Source: Magnetaquiglobus sp039908105 (GTDB lineage: Bacteria; Pseudomonadota; Magnetococcia; Magnetococcales; Magnetaquicoccaceae). From it: 15,643 bases of DNA. Location of the stretch: assembly GCA_039908105.1 (NCBI GenBank), contig JAMOBI010000070.1, positions 1 through 15,643 on the forward strand. Direction: 5' to 3'. The translations under genes and the position numbers were made by a program. The notes beneath the pieces are model-generated. The model worked only from the letters and a program-made list of their open reading frames with translations. It searched no databases and was not told the origin of the DNA. Positions within the stretch are counted from its first letter, which is position 1. The number at the start of each line of letters is the position of its first letter. Of this stretch, positions 7,403-15,199 are shown piece by piece.

Positions 7403-7544
7403 TATACCGTAACCATCTTGAAAAGCGTAATCTTTCGTCAGGCTGTGAGCAAGATGCGGGAGTCGTTTCCATAAAACGAAAACGACTCCCGCATCTTGCA
7501 CGCAGCCTTGCGAAAAACTACGCATCCCAAAATGGGTGCGGTTT
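7403..7544. repeat. Palindromic MITE-like intergenic element, copy B
   Basis: A nearly complete imperfect palindrome of about 135 bp. The centre is a perfect 20-bp stem (7449-7468 / 7480-7499, 11-nt loop) built on GCAAGATGCGGGAGTCGTTT. Beyond it the arms keep pairing imperfectly out to TAACC on the left (7410) and GGTGCGGTTT on the right (7535-7544). The right half GCCTTGCGAAAAACTACGCA is repeated almost exactly in copy C. It fills the gap between divergent pgpA and the first glycosyltransferase. Short peptides encoded across it are by-products of the palindrome. Confidence 0.8.
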
Positions 7545-7573
7545 AAAAGCGCGCTCAAGTCAACGGCCAAACC

Positions 7574-7619
7574 TCGGGGCTTCGCCCCGAACCCCACCGG
7601 GGGCGATAATCGCCCCCGG
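7574..7619 (+). other. Pair of GC-rich stem-loops following element B
   Basis: TCGGGGC-TTC-GCCCCGA (7574-7590, 7-bp stem), the spacer ACCCCA, then CCGGGGGCGA-TAA-TCGCCCCCGG (7597-7619, 10-bp stem). No T-tract follows. The same two-stem layout with different base pairs follows element C at 11846-11892. It lies 120 bp upstream of the first glycosyltransferase start and could form in that gene's leader if transcription begins earlier. Confidence 0.6.
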
Positions 7620-7738
7620 ACCCCCCGTGACAGAGGGCATGCTGGATCGTTACACGCACTAAAAAAAAATCGACCGTCGTTGCATTGACACGGCTCCCTT
7701 TTGTCCGCTGCCCCGATACCCGCAAGAAGGTCAAGGCC

Positions 7739-10700
7739 ATGAAATCAGGCAAATCCAAGCACACCGCGCCCGGTTCCTCCCGCACGATTCCGCGCTTGCC
7801 GATCGAAAAAGCCCTGGAACACCATCACGCCAACCGCCTGGATGAGGCCGAGTCGATCTATCGCCAGATTCTGCGCGATCAGCCCCGCCATCAGGACGCA
7901 TTCAACTTGCTCGGATTCCTGCTCCATCAGCGCGGAGCACGCGACGAAGCGCTCGTGATGATCAAAAAAGCCATCGCCATTGATCCGAATCAGGCCCTGT
8001 TTCACAACAACCTCGGCATCGTGCTCCAGAACCACGGCCAACCCGAAGCTGCCCGCACCGCCTATGAAAAGGCCATGCAACTCGATCCGAAGTATCATGC
8101 AGCCTTGAGCAACCTGGGTACCCTGTTCCAGTCCCTGGGCCGTTACGACGAGGCGATCGCCTGCCAGGAGCGGGCCTTGAAGATCCATCCGGATTTCTTC
8201 GAGGGCTACGCCAACATGGGCAACATTTGCTGCGAACAGAAACGCCACGACGAGGCGATCGCCCATTATCTGAAATCACTGGAGATCCACCCGGAGTACA
8301 TCAGCGCCATGCACAATCTGGCCTACGTGCTCCAGAAGCTCGAACGCTACGACGAATCCCTCGCCTGGCTGGACAAGGCGCTCGCCATCAATCCCGACTA
8401 TCTGGAGGCGCTCAACTGCAAGGGCAACGTGTTGCAGGATCTGGGACGCTGGACCGAGGCAATCGCCTGCTACGAGCGCGCTCTGGCGATCAACCCGCGC
8501 TATTACGAGGCGCTCTGCAACATGGGCAACGTGCTCTGCGATCAGGGCCGGCTCGACGAATCGATCGCCTGTCACCAGCGCGCCTTGTCCATCAAACCCG
8601 ATCTGCATGAGTCCTATACCCACATGGGTAATGCTCTGCAGCTGCAAGAACGGCTCGACGAAGCGATCGCCTGTTACCGTCAGGCCCTGACGATCAAGCC
8701 GGGCGATCAGACCGCACTGGAGAACCTCGGCGTGGCCTGCAACGTCCAGGGAGATCTGCAAGGGGCGATCGACTGCGCCCGGCAACTGTTGGCCATCAAA
8801 CGTGATGATCCCAACACCTTTGCCTCCCTGTTGAATCTGCTCAAGCAGATCTGCGACTGGCGCGACCTCGAAGCGCTCTTCTCGGAGATGATGGAGTTGT
8901 TCAACACCGGCAACATGCTGATCAATCCGTTCGTCTTTCTGACCCTGCCGACCACGCCCGGCGAGCAGCTGACCTGCGCGCGATACTACATGGATCGCAA
9001 ATACCGCGCCCGGCGCAATCTGGCGGCCAACCCCTGCCACGATCCCAATCCCAAGCGGTTGAAAATCGGCTATCTCTCCTGCGATTTTCTCAACCACGCC
9101 ACCGCCATCTTGATGGCCGAGTTGATCAAACTGCACGATCGCGACCGTTTCGAAATCATTCTCTACTCTTACAGCGACGACGACGGCAAGGAGATGCGCC
9201 AGCGCATGGTCGAGGCGAGCGACCAGTTCGTCGACCTGCTGCGGGTCGATCACGAAAATGCCGCGCGCCGCATCCACGAAGATGGCATCCACATCCTGGT
9301 GGAATTGAAAGGGTTCACCAAGGGTGCGCGCCTGGAGATCGCAACCCAAAGGCCCGCCCCACTCCAGGTGAGCTGGCTCGGCTATCCCGGCACCATGGGC
9401 GCGTCGCACCTCGACTACATCGTTGCCGATCCGTTTCTCATCCCACCCGGCGAGGAGCGGCACTACAGCGAAAAGGTGGTGCGGCTGCCGCACTGCTACC
9501 AACCCAACGACCGCCTGCGCGCCCTGCCGGAACAGGGACCATCGCGCGAGGCCTGCGGTCTGCCGAAGCGCGGCCTGATCTTCTCCAATTTCAATCAGAC
9601 CTACAAGATCACCCCGGAGATCTTCGCCGTCTGGATGGAGGTGCTGCGCCAGACCCCGGAGAGCATCCTCTGGCTGTTGGAATCCAATCCGCTGGTGGCC
9701 GCCAATCTGCGCCACTCCGCAGCTGGACACGGCATCGATCCGGGTCGGCTGCACTTTGCCCCCAAACTCGCGGTGGCCGACCATCTGGCCCGCTACCACC
9801 TGGTCGATCTGGTGCTCGACACCTACCCGGTCACCTCCCACACCACGGCCAGTGACGCCCTGTGGATCGGCTGTCCGCTGCTGACCATTGCCGGGGATAC
9901 GTTCGTCTCGCGCGTGGCCGGCAGCCTGCTGCACACCGTCGGCGCCCCGGAGCTGGTGGCAAGCTCGCTCACCGAATACCAGAGCAAGGCCCTGGAGCTG
10001 GCCCGCGCCCCGGAACGGCTCGCCGAACTGCGCGCCCGGTTGATTGCCAACCGCGCCTCCACGCCGCTTTTCGACACCCCGCGCTTCACGCGCGATCTGG
10101 AGGCGGTCTACGAGGCGATCTGGCAGCACCACGCCGCCGGACTCGCCCCCGAGCACATCGACATCCCCCCGTCGTACCCGACGCCCGACCAGCCGATGCA
10201 ACCGCGCCCGGCGCAAACCGCCACGACTGCCCCGACCCAGGCCACGCCAGTCCCCTCTCCTGCGGCCACACCCTTTCCCCCGTTGGAGAGGCCATTCCCG
10301 GCCTCTGCCGTACCGGTCGAGCTCTCCATCTGCATCACGATGGCCTCCGGGAGCGCCTGGCTGGCCCACACGCTGGACGGGTTGCGCTGGATCGCCTCAT
10401 CCAACCATGCCATCGAGGTGGTGGTGATCGAGCAGCCGGATGGCCCAGGAGACCGCTCTTTTGAGCCGATGCATCCCGGTCTGCCGCTTGTCCGCCGGGT
10501 GAAGCTTTCTTGCACCTTGAGCGGCCATGCCTTGATCCAGGCCGCGCTGCGCGCCGGACGCGGTCGTTTCCTGGTCCATCTGGAGTGCGGCAATCGTCTG
10601 GTTCCCGAGGTACTGCTGGCCGAGATCGACCATCTGCTCGCACACGACGAAATCGCCATCTCGCACGCCCCATGGCGGCTTTGGAACGACTCCACAGGGG

Positions 10701-11566
10701 TGGACATGGGCCAGTTCTACCCGCTCGAAGGCGAGCACCTGTTTGACAAGCCGCGTATTGCCGAACTGTTCAACTTTATTGTCCAAAATCACCTCTTCCC
10801 GGAGAACGCCCTGTATCGCGCCGATAGGCTGGCGCGCGTCTCCTTTGATCTGGAAGCCACCTATGCACCGCTGGTCACCACCTTCCGGATTCTCCCTTTT
10901 GGCGCGGTTCGTTTTCAGCCGCACCCGTTTTTGATCGCGGTACTGCGCAACCCGGGCCTGTCTCCGACGCGCCAGCCAGCGGAGCTCGAACTCCTCCACC
11001 GGCTTGACCACTACCGTTCGGCTCTGGAGCTGGCGGCGCGCATCACCCTCTCCGGCCTCGGCATGGCCAGTTTCGATCCTGGGAATCGCGGCGTGGTGCT
11101 GGATCTGATCAACGATTACGTCGTGCGACGCATTCTGGTGGCCGCCAATCTGGCCCAAGCCACCGGGGCGTACATTCTGGCGGCCATCTGTCTGCAACGG
11201 GCGTTGCTCTGGGTCAAGAGCGAAGAGGATCGCGCCCTGATCGCGGCCATGGAGCCGTCGGTTCTGACCGGTGCGGCCTATCAGGCGATGTGCGACCGTT
11301 ATCATGCCCTGCCGTCTGCTGCGGCTCTGGTCGCCTGTCAGGTGAGCAATCCAGAGGTAATCCGTGCCAGTTTGCGACAAATGGCACCGGACATTCCCGT
11401 CAAGCTCCGTTCGCTGGCAGAGATCACGCAGGCAGAAGATCGGTTGAACGCGCTTTATCTGACCGAGGATGAGGGGATCCGGCGGGCGCTTCTGGAAGCG
11501 GGCATTCCGGTAGGACAGGTGATGGTGACCTCGGATTTGATCGGGATGTTCCGGGTGACGGGGTAG
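7739..11566 (+). CDS. TPR / GT41 (OGT- and SPINDLY-like) glycosyltransferase fused to a GT-A-like domain
   Basis: A 1275-residue cytoplasmic protein, probably a protein O-glycosyltransferase. Residues ~18-375 are about ten tandem TPRs (repeats of the form DEAIACYERALAINP) for substrate binding. Residues ~437-790 are a GT41 catalytic region retaining the OGT landmarks: YLSCDFLNH (His453), DGIHIL, WLGYPGT, FNQTYK (Lys623), and LDTYPVTSHTTASDALW. A Pro/Thr/Ala-rich linker (~803-855) leads to a GT-A-like module (~860-1000) and a helical end. Where GT2 enzymes have DxD, this module reads HLECGN, so it may be inactive. The ATG at 7739 is chosen for AGAAGG eight bases upstream; a TTG 18 codons earlier is possible. 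FlmG-type TPR-GT41 proteins modify flagellin in Caulobacter, so with flagellin nearby that target is plausible but not shown. Confidence 0.88.
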   Translation: MKSGKSKHTAPGSSRTIPRLPIEKALEHHHANRLDEAESIYRQILRDQPRHQDAFNLLGFLLHQRGARDEALVMIKKAIAIDPNQALFHNNLGIVLQNHGQPEAARTAYEKAMQLDPKYHAALSNLGTLFQSLGRYDEAIACQERALKIHPDFFEGYANMGNICCEQKRHDEAIAHYLKSLEIHPEYISAMHNLAYVLQKLERYDESLAWLDKALAINPDYLEALNCKGNVLQDLGRWTEAIACYERALAINPRYYEALCNMGNVLCDQGRLDESIACHQRALSIKPDLHESYTHMGNALQLQERLDEAIACYRQALTIKPGDQTALENLGVACNVQGDLQGAIDCARQLLAIKRDDPNTFASLLNLLKQICDWRDLEALFSEMMELFNTGNMLINPFVFLTLPTTPGEQLTCARYYMDRKYRARRNLAANPCHDPNPKRLKIGYLSCDFLNHATAILMAELIKLHDRDRFEIILYSYSDDDGKEMRQRMVEASDQFVDLLRVDHENAARRIHEDGIHILVELKGFTKGARLEIATQRPAPLQVSWLGYPGTMGASHLDYIVADPFLIPPGEERHYSEKVVRLPHCYQPNDRLRALPEQGPSREACGLPKRGLIFSNFNQTYKITPEIFAVWMEVLRQTPESILWLLESNPLVAANLRHSAAGHGIDPGRLHFAPKLAVADHLARYHLVDLVLDTYPVTSHTTASDALWIGCPLLTIAGDTFVSRVAGSLLHTVGAPELVASSLTEYQSKALELARAPERLAELRARLIANRASTPLFDTPRFTRDLEAVYEAIWQHHAAGLAPEHIDIPPSYPTPDQPMQPRPAQTATTAPTQATPVPSPAATPFPPLERPFPASAVPVELSICITMASGSAWLAHTLDGLRWIASSNHAIEVVVIEQPDGPGDRSFEPMHPGLPLVRRVKLSCTLSGHALIQAALRAGRGRFLVHLECGNRLVPEVLLAEIDHLLAHDEIAISHAPWRLWNDSTGVDMGQFYPLEGEHLFDKPRIAELFNFIVQNHLFPENALYRADRLARVSFDLEATYAPLVTTFRILPFGAVRFQPHPFLIAVLRNPGLSPTRQPAELELLHRLDHYRSALELAARITLSGLGMASFDPGNRGVVLDLINDYVVRRILVAANLAQATGAYILAAICLQRALLWVKSEEDRALIAAMEPSVLTGAAYQAMCDRYHALPSAAALVACQVSNPEVIRASLRQMAPDIPVKLRSLAEITQAEDRLNALYLTEDEGIRRALLEAGIPVGQVMVTSDLIGMFRVTG

Positions 11567-11595
11567 TGGGCCGACAGAGCTGATTTGACAGCCTG

Positions 11596-11833
11596 AACCG
11601 CACCCAGCTCGGAATGTGTAGTTTTTACTGGTAAAAAAAAAGAGAGGGTCTGGGAGATTCCTCTCCCAGGGTTTTGCCTTTGACTTTAGCGCGCTCTTCA
11701 AAAGAAGCGTTTTTTGCGAAAAATGCGCCGCGCGCCGCCTTCGCGGGAGTCGTTTTTTGCCTTTTGGAAACGACTCTGTGCATTTTGCACGCGGCCTTGC
11801 GAAAAACTACGCATCCCAAAAAAGGTGCGGTTT
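11596..11833. repeat. Palindromic MITE-like intergenic element, copy C, with terminal inverted repeats
   Basis: Ends are imperfect inverted repeats of 31 bp (11596-11626 and the complement of 11803-11833). They share AACCGCACC, then GG.ATG, then GTAGTTTTT, with about 24 of 31 bases matching. The left half (to ~11760) is the reverse complement of copy A 4140-4313. The right half (11786-11835) matches copy B 7494-7546. The middle contains GAGTCGTTT...AAACGACTC (11747-11776), and the left arm contains a hairpin CTGGGAGA/TCTCCCAG (11650-11669) beside a run of nine As. It separates the two glycosyltransferase genes. No target duplication or transposase is visible. Confidence 0.8.
11632..11669 (-). 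terminator. Terminator-like hairpin inside element C
   Basis: CTGGGAGA-TTCC-TCTCCCAG (11650-11669) is an 8-bp stem. On the minus strand it is followed by ACCCTCTC and nine Ts, the canonical Rho-independent form, although no minus-strand gene lies upstream. On the plus strand, after the first glycosyltransferase, it is followed only by GGTTTTGCC. It came with the repeat element and may weakly terminate the upstream gene. Confidence 0.45.
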
Positions 11834-11845
11834 AAAATCAAAACC

Positions 11846-11892
11846 TTGGGGACTCCGTCCCCAAACCCCTGCCGGGGATTTTAACTCCCCGG
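11846..11892 (+). other. Pair of stem-loops following element C
   Basis: TTGGGGAC-TCC-GTCCCCAA (11846-11864, 8-bp stem), then CCGGGGA-TTTTAAC-TCCCCGG (11872-11892, 7-bp stem), ending 34 bases before the second glycosyltransferase start. The layout equals that at 7574-7619, but base pairs differ in a paired way (TCGGGG/CCCCGA there, TTGGGG/CCCCAA here), pointing to selection or inheritance of structure. Confidence 0.6.
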
Positions 11893-11926
11893 ACCCGTGT
11901 AAACGTTTGTTTCTCAACAGGTTCCT

Positions 11927-14368
11927 ATGCCTTCTCCCCCCTGCCGCGTCGTGCTGATCGCCCCACCCGACTACGCCCACGCCGAGGCTCTGCGCGAGGT
12001 GGTCGAAACCGTGCACTACGGCCTGCTCTCCCTGGGCCACACCTCAACCACCGCGATCAACGACTTCGATCCTGCGGCACGCAACATCCTCATCGGCGGC
12101 AATCTCATGCCACGCAACTGGATCGATCGCGTGCCGCCGGATACGATCCTCTATAACCTGGAACAGTGGAACTCCAGCTGGATCGGCAACGAGGTACTGC
12201 CCGCCCTGATGGCCCGGTGCGAAACCTGGGATTACGACGCACACAACTTAACCCGGCTGCGCGAGGCCGGCCTGGTGCGGACAGGTCGCCATGTACCGAT
12301 CGGCTATGTACCGGAACTGACTCGCATTCCGCAGGTTCCGGAGACCATCGACGTACTCTTCTACGGCAGCCTGAACGCACGCCGCCAACAGATCCTGGTG
12401 GCGCTGGAAAAGGCCGGTCTGGCGGTGCAACTGTTGTTCGGACAATACGGCCCAACGCGCGACGCGGTGATCGCCCGGTCCAAAATCGTCATCAATATCC
12501 ACTTTTACGATACCAAAATCTTCGAGATCGCGCGCATCTCCTACCTTCTGGCCAACGCCAAAGCGGTGGTGACGGAAAAGGATCCCGAAACCCGCATCGA
12601 TCCTGACTTGAGCGCCGGCATGGCCGCAGTGCCGTATGAAAAACTGATCGAAACCTGCATCGAATTGATCCGCGACACGCCGCGCCGCCAAGCCATGGCT
12701 CGCGAGGGATTCAACCGCTTCTCGCAACGACCGGAACGCGACATCCTGCGCCAGGCGCTCGACTCCGAGCCTCCCATCCGCGTACAGACCCCAATCAGCC
12801 TGATCGACGATGGACCGGCACCACTGCGTTCACCAACGGATGCACCGCTCGCCACCTCCCCCGTGGCGCCAGCCCCTCCTCCAGCGAGCGTACCGCCGAC
12901 CCCTCTCCAGCCCGATGCCGCACCGCCCGATACCCTCACCCTGGTCCGGCAGATTTTCCAGTCTGCGCGCGACGGCACCCTCGACGCCACGCTCTTTGCC
13001 GAAGCCTGTCGCCTGTTTGAGGAGGCCAACAACCCGGAAATGCGCGCTGCGCTCGCCGAAGCCTACCAGGCCGGTCAACGTCGCTTTGTCGTCGATCACC
13101 CCGCCTGGCACTCCGAAGTCGTGGCGCTGCTCGCGGCGCGGCAATTTGAACCCCTGCTGACCCGCATCCAAAGCGAGGCGCTCCACTGGATGCAGCACAC
13201 CCCCAAGGGTACGGCACTGTTTCTGCCTCAGCTCGACCTCCTGGCGCATCAGGCCGGTCTGGAGCTGCTGGCACAAATCGGCATGCGTACTCCGACGCAC
13301 CCCACCGAAACCCTGCTGTATCTGGCCACCGAGGTGTACGCGGTCGGCGGTCACACCCGCATCATCGAGGATATGGTCCGCACATTGCCGGAGTTCCGTC
13401 ATATCCTGATCCTGACCGATATCGACGGCAACCACGCCACTGGTCTCAATCCGTTTGCACCATTGGAACCGCTCTTCCGCACGATCGGGTTGGAATATCG
13501 GATCCTCAATGCCGCCACGCTGGTCGGCAAGGTGCAAGAGCTTGGCGCCTGGATCGCGGCCATCGCCCCGCGCGGGGTGTTTCATCTGGCCCATCACCAT
13601 GATGCGGTGATCAATGCCGCCCTCCACGCCGACAGTGCACCGACCGTGCTCTTCATTCATCACGCGGACCACTGCCCCTCGCTGGGGGCCTCTCGCGCCG
13701 ATTTCATCCACCTGGACCACTTCCCAGGGTGTCATGATGCCTGTCTGAACCATTCAGGAACCACCCCCATCCTGCTGCCGCTCTCCTGCCGCGACAATGG
13801 CATCATACCACCCACGCCACCCGCCGATCCGCTGATCGGTCTGACCTGCGGATCGTGCATGAAATATCTGGGTCGCGAAGTGTTCAGCTATCCAGAGATG
13901 CTGATCGCTTTTTTCAAGGCCGGCATGGGGCGGCTCTATCATGTCGGGCTGGTGCCGGAGGTGATCCAGTGGCAGTTCCGACAGGAGATCGTCCAGGCTG
14001 GCATCGATCCGGAACGGTTGATCTTTTTGGGCGAGCAGCCGGCCTTGCACCCCTGTCTTCAACAGGTGAATCCCGATTTCTTCTTAGGCTCCTATCCGGT
14101 GGGTGGTGGCAAGACCACCATCGAAGTGTTGTCCAGCGGAGTGCCGGTCATTCAGCCGCGTCCGGCTGCCGAGCGGCTGCCGCTGTTGCAGAACGATATC
14201 GGCTTTGGTGCGTCGCTCTCGCTCTTCTCGCTGGATGATGCCGCTTCCCTGCTGGCGCGCATCCGCGCGGAAAAGGCAACTCTGGCCGCGCGCTCGCGTG
14301 CCGTTTTTGAGGCTCACTATGCGCGCAACCTGTTTGAGGGGCGACTGAGGCAGTTATTGGCGGGGTAA
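11927..14368 (+). CDS. Two-module glycosyltransferase (CgeB-like GT-B + second GT-B)
   Basis: 813 residues, no signal peptide, probably cytoplasmic. Module 1 (~1-285) resembles CgeB/Glyco_trans_1_2 proteins: VVLIAPPDYAHAEALREVVE at the start, LYNLEQWNSSW (75-85), DVLFYGSLNARRQQIL (142-157), FGQYG, and INIHFYDTKIFEIARISYLL (189-208) at the donor side. A Pro/Ala-rich linker (~290-335) follows. Module 2 (~340-813) has a helical lead, then a GT-B fold: LATEVYAVGGHTRIIEDMV (466-484) with the glycine loop, HLAHHHDA, FLGEQPALHPCL, and GGGKTTIEVLSSGVPVIQ (726-743), the usual nucleotide-sugar binding segment. Same strand as the TPR-GT41 gene, 360 bp downstream, the gap filled by a repeat element, so co-transcription is uncertain. 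The Shine-Dalgarno is weak (CAGG). Acceptor and sugar are unknown; polysaccharide or glycoprotein synthesis are both possible. Confidence 0.85.
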   Translation: MPSPPCRVVLIAPPDYAHAEALREVVETVHYGLLSLGHTSTTAINDFDPAARNILIGGNLMPRNWIDRVPPDTILYNLEQWNSSWIGNEVLPALMARCETWDYDAHNLTRLREAGLVRTGRHVPIGYVPELTRIPQVPETIDVLFYGSLNARRQQILVALEKAGLAVQLLFGQYGPTRDAVIARSKIVINIHFYDTKIFEIARISYLLANAKAVVTEKDPETRIDPDLSAGMAAVPYEKLIETCIELIRDTPRRQAMAREGFNRFSQRPERDILRQALDSEPPIRVQTPISLIDDGPAPLRSPTDAPLATSPVAPAPPPASVPPTPLQPDAAPPDTLTLVRQIFQSARDGTLDATLFAEACRLFEEANNPEMRAALAEAYQAGQRRFVVDHPAWHSEVVALLAARQFEPLLTRIQSEALHWMQHTPKGTALFLPQLDLLAHQAGLELLAQIGMRTPTHPTETLLYLATEVYAVGGHTRIIEDMVRTLPEFRHILILTDIDGNHATGLNPFAPLEPLFRTIGLEYRILNAATLVGKVQELGAWIAAIAPRGVFHLAHHHDAVINAALHADSAPTVLFIHHADHCPSLGASRADFIHLDHFPGCHDACLNHSGTTPILLPLSCRDNGIIPPTPPADPLIGLTCGSCMKYLGREVFSYPEMLIAFFKAGMGRLYHVGLVPEVIQWQFRQEIVQAGIDPERLIFLGEQPALHPCLQQVNPDFFLGSYPVGGGKTTIEVLSSGVPVIQPRPAAERLPLLQNDIGFGASLSLFSLDDAASLLARIRAEKATLAARSRAVFEAHYARNLFEGRLRQLLAG

Positions 14369-14510
14369 TGCCATCTCGAACCGGTTTGACATCTCCAAAG
14401 TTCCCCAATTTGGCCCGGTCGATCCTGACGTGAATGCGCATGGCGGCTTGCCGATCTTTCAACCCGGAAAGCCATTCTCGAAACGTTGCGCTTTGGATGA
14501 TCCGGTACAT
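14367..14510 (-). pseudogene. Truncated RelE/HigB-like toxin remnant (COG3657-type)
   Basis: The frame from the ATG at 14510 begins MYRIIQSATFREWLSGLKDR, then MRIHVRIDRAKLGNFGDVKP and VRDGI. This is the N-terminal half of the phage-derived Gp49-like/RelE-superfamily addiction toxins, normally about 100 residues. After ~48 residues homology stops at 14367, exactly at the stop codon of the second glycosyltransferase; beyond that point the frame only reads that gene's complement. The C-terminal catalytic half and the antitoxin usually lying downstream are missing. A deletion or insertion joined the two sequences here. Identification is by motif memory and the remnant is short. Confidence 0.65.
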
Positions 14511-14518
14511 GCATTGAC

Positions 14519-14538
14519 TTGTAACCTATCGATTACAA
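14519..14538. promoter_or_regulatory. Inverted repeat upstream of the toxin remnant
   Basis: TTGTAACCTATCGATTACAA has 6-bp arms (TTGTAA/TTACAA) around 8 bp. It lies 8 bp upstream of the remnant's start codon, where the operator of a toxin-antitoxin operon is expected. It may be a surviving operator. Confidence 0.35.
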
Positions 14539-14573
14539 CCCATCCAGCTCGTAGAATGATTTCCCATCAGACG

Positions 14574-14603
14574 ACAAAACCGGGCCGTTGCCTACCCGGT
14601 TCG
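14574..14603 (-). terminator. Terminator of the toxin-antitoxin operon
   Basis: On the minus strand AACCGGG, a 10-nt loop, then CCCGGTT (14601-14578), running into TTTTG. The 7-bp stem begins 28 bases after the antitoxin stop codon, in the right orientation for a short Rho-independent terminator. The T-tract is only four bases. Confidence 0.55.
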
Positions 14604-14628
14604 TCAACAAATCGTCATGCATGGAGTG

Positions 14629-14874
14629 TCAGGCCGCCAGGCGCAACTCCACATGCATGCCGGCGCGGATGGCAAACGAGATCAGCATATCCAGACTGAA
14701 CCGTTCAAATTTTCCGCGTACCAGATCCGAAACGCGAGACTGTTTGACGCCAAGCAGTTTTGCGGCCTTGGCAGTCAACTGAATCATCAAGTTGGAACGC
14801 ATTGCCAGGATTTCAGCTTCGTCAGGTGGAAATCCGAGATCGAGAAAAACATTGCCGCAGGATTTGGTGATCAT
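14629..14874 (-). CDS. HigA-like XRE-family antitoxin (COG5606), apparently shortened
   Basis: 81-residue DNA-binding protein expected to neutralise the toxin encoded just upstream and repress the operon. The N-terminus VFLDLGFPPDEAEILAMRS and the block AKAAKLLGVKQSRVSDLVRG (35-54), then FSLDMLISFAIRAGMHVELR, are typical of COG5606 antitoxins (usually about 90-105 residues). Relative to the family, roughly 11-13 residues seem missing between NLMIQL (28-33) and AKAAKLLGV, where a helix ending in a GLTQ-like turn normally precedes the HTH core; the frame is intact. The ATG at 14874 follows GGAGG by seven bases, and this site overlaps the toxin's final codons, so the genes are translationally coupled. 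Family call firm; DNA binding may be altered. Confidence 0.85.
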   Translation of the reverse strand: MITKSCGNVFLDLGFPPDEAEILAMRSNLMIQLTAKAAKLLGVKQSRVSDLVRGKFERFSLDMLISFAIRAGMHVELRLAA

Positions 14875-14877
14875 CGG

Positions 14878-15192
14878 TTATCCTCCAATTTGTCGGTAAC
14901 GACGTGCGGCCAGCATGATATCGGTCTGGCTGGTTTTTTGGGTCTTCTTCTGGAACGCATGCAGCACATGGATGGCGTCATTGAACTTGGCTACATAGAT
15001 GACCCGCCATGCGCCTTCCATTTGAATGCGGATCTCCATGGCCCCCGCACCCACCGATGGCATTGTCTTCCAGTCGGTCGGCATGCGCCCAACCTGAACG
15101 CGCCATAATTCATGACCCGCTTGCCGTCTGGCGGTATCCGGGAAGGCTGCCAGATCGGTTCTGGCGGAATCGATGAAGTGCAACTCTTTCAT
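14878..15192 (-). CDS. Gp49/HigB-like toxin of the RelE superfamily (COG4679)
   Basis: 104 residues. Members of this family are ribosome-dependent mRNA endonucleases, and COG4679 toxins pair with COG5606 antitoxins. Seen here: MKELHFIDSARTDLAAFPDT, then LWRVQVGRMPTDWKTMPSVG, MEIRIQ, AWRVIYVAKFNDAIHVLHAF and QKKTQKTSQTDIMLAARRYR. These motifs cover the full length, including the conserved C-terminal FQKKTQKT basic block, so the toxin appears intact. The frame stays open far upstream, but the ATG at 15192 is where homology begins and where a good promoter ends. Toxin-first order with the antitoxin 3 bp downstream is standard for this pair. There is no Shine-Dalgarno, and the promoter spacing suggests a nearly leaderless transcript. 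Confidence 0.92.
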   Translation of the reverse strand: MKELHFIDSARTDLAAFPDTARRQAGHELWRVQVGRMPTDWKTMPSVGAGAMEIRIQMEGAWRVIYVAKFNDAIHVLHAFQKKTQKTSQTDIMLAARRYRQIGG

Positions 15193-15199
15193 GAGATGA

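Noticed and set aside
7133..7662. Peptides such as LPHLAHSL and RLPHLARSL in open frames over intergenic gaps
   Set aside because: They are translations of the palindromic repeat element and recur because the DNA recurs; they run over known gene ends and lack start signals.
8276..10369. 697-residue minus-strand open frame
   Set aside because: It lies wholly opposite the TPR-GT41 gene; its apparent internal repetition mirrors the TPR repeats.
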